Source: Antedon mediterranea
Lineage: Eukaryota; Echinodermata; Crinoidea; Comatulida; Antedonidae
DNA length: 64,000 nucleotides
Reading direction: 5' to 3'
NCBI RefSeq assembly: GCF_964355755.1
Contig: NC_092672.1
Span: forward strand, 29,818,501-29,882,500
In this document: one piece after another, positions 10,021 to 22,000 of the stretch
Position numbering within the stretch: position 1 is the stretch's first letter
Layout: the number at the start of each line of letters is the position of its first letter
Program-made: the position numbers and the translations under genes
Notes under the pieces: model-generated
Database searches by the model: none
What the model was told of the DNA's origin: nothing
The model's input: only the letters and a program-made list of their open reading frames with translations

Positions 10021-13000
10021 ATGATGTATTTGTTTATTTGTTTTTGTTTTCTTTTCAACTTTTTGAATTCTCATGCGGGTGAGTTTATTCTTTTTTTTTT
10101 TCAAATAGATAGTACTAAAATAACAATTTTTAAATGCTGTGATAGGCCAACTTGATATGCATTCTTGCATCTTCACATTGGTATTTTGTGCATTTCAGTC
10201 AAAAATAAACTTGTATATTTTTTTTGTTCAAATGTAAACATATATATAAAAACACTAATTCATAAAACGATTCCAAATTCAATTACAATATTTATGAAAA
10301 TAGTAAATAATGTATTTAAAACACTAGGCCTAATTCATATAGAGAAAAAAAATATAACATAATATATTATGAGAATATTTATTTTCGTCTGTTTAAAAAA
10401 TGTATGTAAATATTATGATATTTGCAGTCTTCTGCTTTAAAATATAATGAATATATTTCTTTGAATGCAAAGAGAATGAAAACAAAAGTATTCATAATTT
10501 TAGATTCTTTTCTTTATTGAAAATAACTTTAAAAATAAATAATGCGTAAACATTTTGGTATGTATGGTACATGAAGTACAATTTTTAATCAACTTATTTG
10601 AAAGAAATATAAAACGACGATAAAGGCATGCAAATACCTATAACTACTTTTTAAAGAATCATTATTTATAACCAATTAAATAAAAATTGTAGATTTCTCA
10701 CAATAATGTATATAAGTGTTTGATTCCTTACACTTATACTTATCTCATATGTACTATAATCCATAGCTCGTTGACAAATCTACACTTTGTAATGAAATAA
10801 AATTGTGTTTCAGCACTCATATCTTATGGAAAGCCAGCAACATCATTGTCTGTATATCCAGGTTCTTCATCTGTATATTCGACTGACGGGAAGGAAAGAG
10901 AACCAGACTGTTTCCATTCAGGTGATATACAGTCTAGACCATCGTAATCTAAAATAAATAATTATGTACAGCAATTCATATATGGTTATACCATGGAGAA
11001 ATAAGTTATATTTCTCCATCCATGGTTATACGAAACTCGCATGGGTTAGGCCTATTTGGTTTGCGCGAGATGAATATTGATACAAAGGCCAACAATAACA
11101 GGTTCAGCTATTTAAGTGTCAAGAATTGCAATTGTAGGAAATTTTATTTTCAGGCTATACTGGGCCACATAGTACGGCGAATATGTACTATTGGCATTAC
11201 CGCCTTGGCTATACGCTATTTAGGGCTATATAACCTTACGTAAACAGATACAAATTCATAACATAAAATATTTACATTTTTTTTAAAGCATACACACAGG
11301 TTGGTGAATGGCTGAAAGTTGATCTTGGAGCAGACTATACGATTACAACAGTGGTCATCATTAATAGAATAAGTAAACTTTTTTATCACAATTATTAAAG
11401 TCATTTTCACCTTCCATTCCACGTACAATTATCATTTTTATACGTATTTAACTTATCATTTTACCTAATAATATATAAATTAATATTATATATTATAAAA
11501 TAATGTAAAAATATATAAAACAACATTATTGTTTTATATATTTGCACATTCTACCAAAGTACTTATATGTTTCATTGTACGTCTTTTTGCTGTTCTTTCA
11601 AAGGACCTCATTGGAAACAAGTCCGTAGAGGACTTTTATGAGTTATCCTTGGCATCCTTTCTTGTTATATTCATGGTTTTTTATATATGCTATTTTTAAT
11701 TTTAATTGTATGTCTGTGATTTTTTTATGTACTGATGCCGAAATAAATCAAATCAAAATCAAATCAAAATCAAATCACTCAAGGCGCTTGCGGAAAACAA
11801 AAGAAAAACTAATCCGTTAACAAAACAAAAAATACCAAATCTAGTCCAATCAAATCCGCATAACTGCTTTTCGTTTCTATAGTACAAAACTCACATTTGT
11901 TTGTTAGTTATGTGAGCATCTCACTAGACAATAAATATCAGAAAGGTGGGGACGGACGCATTTCGTATATTTGTACTTTATGAAATGATGACTGTGTCTT
12001 TTTCTGTTGTTGCTCTTCTTTCTGTTGTTGCCGCCCAACAATGGGCCAGAATTCAAACCCGTTTGGCTTTATGACACTGTTTTTTTGTCTCCTTCTCTCG
12101 TAAGCCCACTTGTATTCATTCTTTCCTGCATATCATAACATAATAATTAGAATTCTCTTTTCCTTTATTTAAACCATTATTATCTAACATATTAAACATT
12201 TGCTTTATGCTTTTTGCTTTAACAAATGCTTTATGTTAATTTCTGAACAAACAAGACTTATTCAAATTATGTGTCAAATCATGATTTTACCAACAATTCA
12301 TGACCAAAGAACATGGTCGGATTGGTATACATTGTGATGTTTTATTTAACATGTTAAACAATTTCGTCAATGGATTTGGCCCACTGTGTGCCGCAGTCAT
12401 TATTGATCGTTACGGTATCATTTTTTATTTTTACGCGTTACGGTATCATTATCGATCGTTACGGGGTATCATTATCGACATTGATGCCACTATCAGTATT
12501 TATCAATATTATTATGATCATCATTACTTTAATCTTGCGTACATCTTCTTTTTTTTTCTTTTTTTTTTTTTTATTCATTTCAAAAAACACAACCATAACA
12601 CAAACTCATTTAAATGTAAAGTAATAGGTTTAAAAAATTACAGTGATCAAACAATATTAAAAACTATAAATTATTAATTCCATTTTTTTAAAGTGAATAA
12701 TTAATTAATTTGGTAAATGCTGTGTTTTCCACATTTATGTAACTAATCTAACTAATACAATTGTATTAATCAAATTAGCCAGAGATATACATTTAATAAC
12801 ATTATTATTATTTTTTCTTTAACATACAGTAATAATAATAAATAATACTCATATACATACACATACATACACACAAATATATCTTAATCTGTACTATAAC
12901 TAAGGAACTATAATATAATTGTGTTAATTAAAATCAGATACATACATTTAACAACATAAACATTTTTTTCTTTAAAATAATACATATATACATGTTTGTA

Positions 13001-16000
13001 ATTATCTGTATTGTGACCGAGGAACTAATAGTAGGTCTATAATAAATAATTAAAAATATCTAACAAGTGAGAATAATAATTTCTGGTTTACATTTTAATT
13101 TAATACAATAATAATAAAGTAATAAATAAAGAGCAAGCGTAATAATAATAATTCACAAAAGTAAGTCATTTCCTCGAGAAACAGTATAATTAAGTTATTA
13201 AATAATTATAATCTTCTATTAATCTCCACTTTTGTCTGAAATTATACAATGTACTTCTTTTAGAAGCAATGTTTTTTTCTACATTATAATTAAATTTTAA
13301 CAGATTAAAGAAAACCTGGAAGACTGGCTTTTTGTGAGTTAATTTAAAATATAATTTTCTTAATCAACAAAATACATAGATTTAATAGCATATCAGGATT
13401 TTCTGTATTGTAGCCAAATAATATGGAGGTTTTTATCAAGGTTAATCTTTGTTTTTGAAATGTTTTCCCACCAAGTCGTGAATTCATCCCATAGTTTGGT
13501 TGCAATGTTACATTCAACCAAAAGATGGGTCATAGTTTCAATATGAACACATATTACTCGGTACAATATTCATTTTATGTAATCTACTATTAGTTGACAA
13601 GCAATTCACATTAATTTTATACTGAAATATTCTGGTTCTTACCTCCTGAGAACATTTAAATGGTAATACATAGATATTTTCCCATTTATCGCTATCTACA
13701 CCTAATTCATCCTGCAATTTACTTTGAGATGTTGGTATTTTAAAGATTTTTTTAATTAAGGCTCTGTATATATTTTTTGTACTCATACTTTCTAATTCTT
13801 TTTCTTCATTCTTTACGTCCACTATAAATCCTCTCTTTTTATAATTTTTTCGTAAAAACCCTAACTTCATGTTTGTTTTCCACTGTGGGGGTATTGCAGA
13901 TATTGTCATTCTCCAGTGCATAAAATTACTTGTCGATAAGCCTCTCTCTATCCGTACATCTTAACTGAATTAAATATTTATCAACAGCATCTAATTATAA
14001 TAATAAACGAATTGCTGGTGCTGTGGTAACGATTAAAACGGATGATATGAGTACAGAAAACACGTGTGGTCATACTGTAACAATTGCCGATTCGTTACGC
14101 GCTCCATTGATTGAATTTACCTGCAACCCACCAATCAGAGGACGCTACGTGAAACTATGGTTTCCGAATAAAATGGAATTCATTACCATTTGTGAAATTA
14201 AGGTCTACACAGATGATTTAAGCCAAAGTAAGTTGTTAGATAAGCTTTTTTTTATAGTAGGCCTATTATATTTACTTTGTTGTTGTTATTTTCTTTGTTT
14301 AACTGCCCGATATAACGACACCTACACCAGTTTAAAGTTTTCGTCCTGAATTATTTGTTTGGATATACAAAAAAGCAATGTCTATTGATTTTCTGGATAA
14401 TCGATATACTGGTGATGTCAGAAAAGTGAAAAATTGAGTATCTGTATCTTTAATAAGGGATCGAAATATTATATGGCGTGCCCTCTTTTGATCTACCCTT
14501 TTGATAAACGCTTAACTTATCTTTTTATTACTTTTTTTTTCAGTTTTAATAATTTAGTTATGTCAATACTGATGTACGACAAGCAAATGTACAGAAACAA
14601 GAGTGGGAAAGATTTTGCAGTCTTACCATAATTGTATAACTTGATATAATATATTTTACTAAACACAAAAAACAGTTCATTTTTTGTTCATATATGAATT
14701 CCAAAGTAGCCTATTCTACGTGGGTCATTTAATGTTCTCAATTTCTAAAGAGCCTCAGTGTGCGACTCCAATCCAAGTCAGTCCATTGAACAAGACTTAC
14801 CATTTACAAGACATATCTGGCAATGGAAATTACTTAAATGGATCACCTGATCTAGAATTTACTACTGGGATTTATGGCGAGCAAGATGAAGCAGTATTGA
14901 TAAACCGAGATATTGGTTCGCAAATAACATTACTCTATGGACACAAAGGCCCAACTTTTACTTTAGCTTTCTATGTTTTTATGAACGACGGTTCAAAAAA
15001 GGCCTTCGTTTATTCCGACTCATTTGAAATCATATTTGCGTTTCCCGTTAAAAATCTACTTCACGTGTCGGAAGTAGCGGTTCATTACAACGTGTATGGC
15101 GAGGTTATTCGTTGCAATGCCTTGCGTTCTGAAGAGTGGACATTTTTTGCTCTTACTTTCAACGGATTCGAAAGAAAAATACGACTTTGGAGAAACGGGG
15201 AGATTGCTTGTATGGCTGATACGGAATTCTCAGAAATCAATTTTGGAAGCATTGTGTTTGGTGGTGACGAGAGTGTAATGAAGATGGCCAAGCTACAGGT
15301 TTACCATGAGAGCCTTGATGAATATGAGATAAAAGAAGCGAGAGACCTGGACAATGTTATTAGGGGTAAGAATCATTGTCTTTAATAGAAATACACATCA
15401 GTTAATGATTATGATTATCAGTTGAAATCATTGTAATCATCACCATAATCACTATAAGTGTGCTGACCTCACGAGCTTGAACCGTCAAACTCGCTATTCA
15501 GTAGATAAACCCAATCCACGACAAAAAATACTGCAACACAATCACTTGTTGACTGACTCTTTAATACAGCAAATTCAGCCATAAACAGGGTAAACTGAAA
15601 TTAAGCATACTTAAATCCAGCTCCAAGTAGTAATAAACATAACATAAATATAAACTATCTGCAAAACAGATCAAACGTAGCGCCCTCTTACGGAGGTGTA
15701 CATGCCTAAAGAACATATTAAACAAAGTCATCAAATAATCAACAGCGCCCTCATACGGACGTACTACTTCTATAGATACGGCATACAAAATAGAACACCG
15801 CCCTCTACACGGAGACTCGTGTTTATCGCCATGCTGTTCAAGCGATCGTATACGATTCAATCTACGCAGGCCTAGGCCTACGACCACAATGTAGTATAGC
15901 ATTAATAATCTAGGCCACTACTGTGGTTCATATAATTCTAATTATTGTAATATAATACTCTAACAACTTACAAGCAATGTGCGGCCTACTAGTTTAGTAA

Positions 16001-19000
16001 ATTACACACTATCTCGGCACAATAAGGCATTTAGAAGCCGAACTCTAGAACACATGTAGTCAATGCGAAACTTATAACATGGATCCTATTTACATACGCC
16101 CTCTCTCGGAAAGGAACGATGCAGCTAAAATAGGAGCAACACACTCCCCGTCTGGTATCTAAAGGATACCATTCATATCAAAAAGTTAAAACATAAACAA
16201 AGTAACAAAGGAATATGACATAATATTCATTATAATAATGTTCAATGTAACTCTTAAGGAGTCGGCATTATCAGTACCAATTCACTAATCGGTCTTGCAA
16301 AGGTTTTCAGTTCTCCACCTCTATAAACAGTCACTTCCACTCTCCTAACTCGTCCGTCTGATCCTTCAATTGCTTTAACGATTCGTCCCAAAGGCCAATC
16401 ATTTCTGACGGTGTCTTTCTCCTTTAGAAGAACAATATCTCCTTCCTTTATATTCCTCTTTTCATGTTGCCACTTGCTTCTGTTCTGAAGTGTAGGGATA
16501 TAGTCTCTTTTCCATTTTGACCAAAATTTGTTAGCCAAGTGCTGTACCGTTCGCCACTGCTTACCATACAAATCAGCATTACAAAACGCTCCAGGAGGTG
16601 CTGCGAATGGTTGAGACTTTTGAGTAAGTAGAGTGTTTGGTGATATTATTTGTGGTGATTCAGGATCAGTAGAGACTTCTACTAAGGGTCGTGCATTAAT
16701 AATTCCTGATACTTCTGCCATTAGCGTTACCAGGACTATACCATCTATAATCTTCCTTGCTACTCCAATCATACGTTCCCAACTTCCTCCCATACGGGAT
16801 GCATGAGGCGGGTTGAACACCCACTCACATTCACGGGTCAATAGATAGCGTTTAATTTTATCTTGTCCTTCTTTCTGAATACTTTCACCCAAGATATTGC
16901 ACGCACCAACACAATTCGTCCCACAATCTGACCGTTGTTGTTTCGCAGGACCTCTTATCGCAAAGAATCTTCTAAGGGCATTCAAGCAGCTTGAGGTATC
17001 CATACACTCTATAACCTCTATATGGACAGCCCGACTACACATGCAAGTAAACAAAATGGCCCATCGTTTTCCGTTTGCTTGTCCACCCCTTGTGCGCCGT
17101 GTTCGTACCATCCAAGGACCGAATACGTCAAGCCCTACATATGTGAATGGGGGAGCTGATGTTAAGCGTTCCTTAGGTAAATCAGCCATTTTCTGTGTCT
17201 CTTGCTTTCCTCTCTGCTTCTTGCAAACTACACACTTCCCAAGCTCCTTTGAGATTGACCTCTTGCCACCTATTATCCAGAAGCCTTCACTACGTATTCT
17301 GCCATGTGTTAGGTGTCTGCCTTGGTGTTGAACTTGTTGGTGGTAGTGGCGGATGATTAATGTTGTGACATGGTGATGTTTGGGAAGAATCATAGGATGC
17401 GCTCCTTCTTTGGCTAGTCCCATTTCTAAACGTCCTCCAACTCGCATGACTCCCTCGTTATCCAAATAAGGTGTAAGCTTTACTAGCGTACTTGTCTTGG
17501 GAAGATGTTTTCCATTCTTCATGTGATTGATTTCAGCTGTGAATTCATCAAGTTGAGCACATTTCACTACAATCTGTTTTGCCTTAATCAATACAGGTGG
17601 TGGAATCATGCATACATGCCACCCACTACAGTCTTTTTTCTTGGTTTCTGTGAATGTACAAGCAATATGCACAAGACTTCCAATTGCTCGCACAAGATTT
17701 CCCCAATTCGAAAATCTGCTAAATCGCTCGGATCCCAGTGATTTGGCTGACTGAACTTCTGTACCACTGGTAGCTACGACAGGTCTTACTTCGGGATGCT
17801 CTTCAATTTCACTGATGTCACAGACCGTTGTGTTTCTCTCACACGAGTTCTTATTAAGTAGGAATCTTGGTCCTTGAATCCATGCCGAGTTCTGTAAGTC
17901 TTTAGCCTTGATGGATCTTGTAGCTTGATCGGCTGGGTTTATATCTGTTTTAACATATTTCCATTGTTCTGGTTTGGTCGACTGAAGAATCTGATCCACT
18001 CTGTTCGCCACGTACATGTAGAACCTACGGGTTTTATTTCTAATATAACCGAGAACGACCTTGCTATCGGTGTAAAAATGTGTGGCATCCAAGTTAAAAT
18101 CCAATTCAGTTTTAACACATTTTGCGACTTCTGCGGCAAGTACTGCTCCGCACAACTCTAAGCGTGGTATTGATGTCGCAGCTTTAGGTGCTAGCTTTGC
18201 CTTTCCAACAACAACACTCAAGTGAACTTCTCCCACTTTATCAGTAATTCTGATGAGGTAAGACACAGCGCCAATGGCTGTGTTAGAAGCATCAGAGAAT
18301 GTGTGGAGTTCTCTCTGGATGGACTGGTTTGATGGAAATGATGTATAAGGACGAGGGATCAGAACATCTGACAGTTGAACTATGGAGCTTCGCCACTTCT
18401 GCCATGAATCATGTAGCTGTTTCGGTAATGGCTCATCCCAATCTATGCATTGATTTCTTGTCATTTCCCTTAACAGCCTTCTTCCCTCTATAATGACGGG
18501 TGACGCAAAGCCAATTGGGTCATATATGCTGTTGATTTCTGACAGCACTCCTCGCTTAGTGAATGCCTTGCTGCTAACCTCCGTAATAGAGAAAGTAAAA
18601 GCATCTGACTTGACATCCCACAGTACCCCTAATGACCTTTGCATAAGAGGAGCGTCAGATCCGAGATCGAGGTTGCACATGTTACTTGCTACATCTTGAG
18701 ATGAGAAAGCAGCTATCACTTTTGCATCGTTTGAGACAATCTTGTGTAATCGTAAATTAGCTGTGGCTAACATGGCTTGTGTGCGCTTGAGCAGGTCGAT
18801 CGCCTCATCTGAAGTAGCTAAAGACTTCAGCCCATCATCGACATAAAAATTCTTCTCCACGAACTCTCTTGCATCTGCGCCAAACTCGCTCTCTCCTTCT
18901 TGTGCAGTCTTTCTCAGTCCTAGCGTAGCAACAGCTGGAGAAGGTTTGTTTCCGAAGATGTGAACTTTCATCCGATACGTTCTCAATACTTTGCTGGGGT

Positions 19001-22000
19001 CGTTGTCTTCGAACCACAGGAACCGAAGATAATCTCTGTGTTCTTCCACGACTTGAAATGAGTAGAACATTTGCTCAATGTCTGCTACAAACGCCACAGG
19101 ATCCTGCCTGAACCGTATCAATACACCAAGCAACCCATTTACCAGATCTGGTCCACTCATTAACACGTTGTTAAGTGATGTATCTTGGAATTGCGCACTG
19201 GAATCAAAAACCAACCGGATCTTCCCTGGCTTTTGTGGATGGTACACACCAAAGTGTGGTAAATACCAGCACTCTTCATCATGACTGTCATCTTCGACGA
19301 GCTCAGCATGTTGCTTTGAGAATACTTTCTCCATGAACGCTAAGTAGTGAGCTTTCATCTCTGGCTTCTTATCCAGTGTGCGAATAAGAGACTGCATACG
19401 ATTCATTGCTTGCTGCTTGTTGTTGGGTAACCTTTTTCTTTCTTCTCGAAAAGGAAGTGGGGCTATCCAATTTCCTTGTTCACCTCGTTTCATCTCTTTT
19501 CCCATAAGTTGCACGAACTCCACATCTTCTCTGGACATTCCATACTTCTCGTCATCTTCTTTCTGTTGGAATACATTACCACCGAGTACGTCACAGCTGC
19601 GTTGCAGGGTTATTTCCTTCGCACTGATCATTCCTTTACAAGTTGTAAACATGGCGGATGGCCTACCATTTCTCAAAACCTTTATATGGTTTCTGTTGGC
19701 GGTGACAACATTCTTTTGGTGGGCTCCCCCTAAGCAGACGTCGCCAATAACCATCCAGCCTAGATCAAGTCGTTGGCCCCATGGAGAGTGATTTGGTCCA
19801 TTGCGTACTTCTCGGACTTTATGAGCTTGAGCAGCGTCTCGGCCGAGCAGTATGGTAATATTTGCATTCTCATCCAAGGGTGGTATCTTGTCCGCAATAT
19901 CCTTCAAGTGAGGAAAATTGCTGGCTGTCTCTGGAGTGGGAATTTCTGCCTTGTTCCCAGGTATGTCATTACATTCAAGTAGCGATGGGGCTGCTATTCT
20001 TGTTTTACCATCCATGGACTCAATTATCAGCTTCTCCAGTTTTCGGCCTTGAACTTCAGCCGCTCCCGAACAGGTCTTCAAAGTATACGACGTAAGTCTT
20101 GCATTGATGTTAAAAAGGTCGAATACCTCACTCTTGGCCAACGAGCGATTGCTTTGGTCGTCTAGTATTATGTAGGTTTTTATGAAAGTGTTAGGATGGT
20201 CTTCTAAATATATTTTTGCTAAACAAATTTTAGCACACGATCGGCTCAGCCCAATTCCACCGCAGGCATCCGTACATGTAGTACTTACTACTTTGTCTCT
20301 TTCCTTCGTCTTCTGTGACTCTGTCCCCTGCTCCCCGCCATTTGCCTTCTCACCTTTTGCCTTTTGCTTCATTTTTACTTGCTCCCCGCCATTTGCCTTT
20401 TGCTCCACTTTTACTTGTTCCCCGCCATTCGCCTTCTGCGGACGGTCACCATGGAATGCAGTCGGGTGACGATCACTACCGCATTCTCCACACCTGACAT
20501 TTCTATCACAATTCCTAGCCATGTGTGATGTAGATGAGAGACATCGGAAACATACTTGGTTTTCCTTAAGGGATGACTTCTTGGCAGCATAAGTCTTGGC
20601 CAGAAAGTTTCTACAGTCTACCAACGGATGCTGACCATTGTGTAGCGGACACATCCCTTCAGATTTATTCACCTCAGTCATTCTCACATTTACAGTTGAA
20701 CGTAGCGTGGTCTTAGGACGGTAACCTGTCTGTGTACGGTAGTTTCCCGGTGTATCAGTTTTGACCTCATCAACAATTCCTCTTGGGACATCAGGATCAC
20801 GTTGGATGTGAGCCATCTCACTTAGAAACTCTGTGAAAATGTTGAAATTCGGGAACGTTTTCATTTTCCTTTTATGTTTTGCGACCTTTTCTCTCCATTT
20901 ATTAATTATGAAGTATGGTAACTTCTCTACAATTGGTTTAATACCTTGAGGAGTGTTTAACGTAATCAGATGGGGTAGCTCCTGCATTTGAGCAACTGCG
21001 TCTCCACACAAATCAGCCAGTTCTTGGAGTGCGGTCAAATCACCTGCTTTGAATCTTCTGTATTTGGTAAGTCTCAGGATGATTTCAGCTGATATTAAGG
21101 TTTGGTTCCCGAACCTGTCTTCTAGCTCAGTCCAGGCCTCATGATAGGCCTTGTCAACATCTTCAACATGCCTTAGTCTGAATCGATCAACCAAAACTTT
21201 TGCTTCGCCAGTAGTATATTTACACAGGAATGACAGCTTTTCAACAGTGTCCACACAGGCTGTTTTCACCATAGCTTCAAAGGATCTTTTCCACGGAAGA
21301 AACATTATTGGATCCCCAGAATAAATATCCGGTTCTTGCAAGGGTAATCGCTGACGTGCCAGTATTCGAATGTACTCCTGCATATGATTTGGTTCGTAAG
21401 ATCTAGCTCCAGGATTAAGAGTAGACGTTGGTACCTCTACAGCATTGTTTAGATAATTTTCTACCCGCTGACTGGGTTCCATCTTTGGAAGTTCGTTAAG
21501 CACCTCTGCCATTCTTTGACTGGGTACTGCATCTTGGGGTGTGCCTTGCACCTCTTCCATCTGATTATTGCTTTCTAACTGTGAAAGCTCTTCCTCAATA
21601 TCTTCAAAAGATATATGTTGCAATTCTGCTTGAAGGGCATTGGCTCTAGCCTGTGCTGCAGCCATTTCTTCTTCTTTCTCTACTTCGTCTATGTCTAACT
21701 CAGCCTTCAACGCCTCTAACTTGGCGGCACTCTTCTTCTTCGCAAATGTAACACGAGCTTTCGCTACAGCAGCATCAGCACGAGCTTGTGCAGCAGATAC
21801 TTCTAATGATGACACTGACTGCGATGATGCCTTCGATCTATGGCTCCTTGACCCTATTGACCTTGCTTCATCTCTCGCACCATCACGTCTTCTACTAGAA
21901 GTCGACATTGCTTTTCACTGTGCTGACCTCACGAGCTTGAACCGTCAAACTCGCTATTCAGTAGATAAACCCAATCCACGACAAAAAATACTGCAACACA

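Noticed and set aside
12300-12677. 125-aa + ORF in intron 3 of copy 1
   Set aside because: Runs through the CGTTACGG repeats into the poly(T) of the inserted LINE; not conserved.
15085-15291. 68-aa minus ORFs antisense to exon 5 (also 44180-44386 and 54592-54798)
   Set aside because: Shadow frames of the conserved LamG exon.
15561-15902. 113-aa minus ORF, repeated at 22021-22362
   Set aside because: It lies wholly inside the BEL LTRs and is duplicated only because the LTRs are.
16897-20497. Numerous + strand ORFs of 60-144 aa
   Set aside because: Antisense shadows of the BEL polyprotein.
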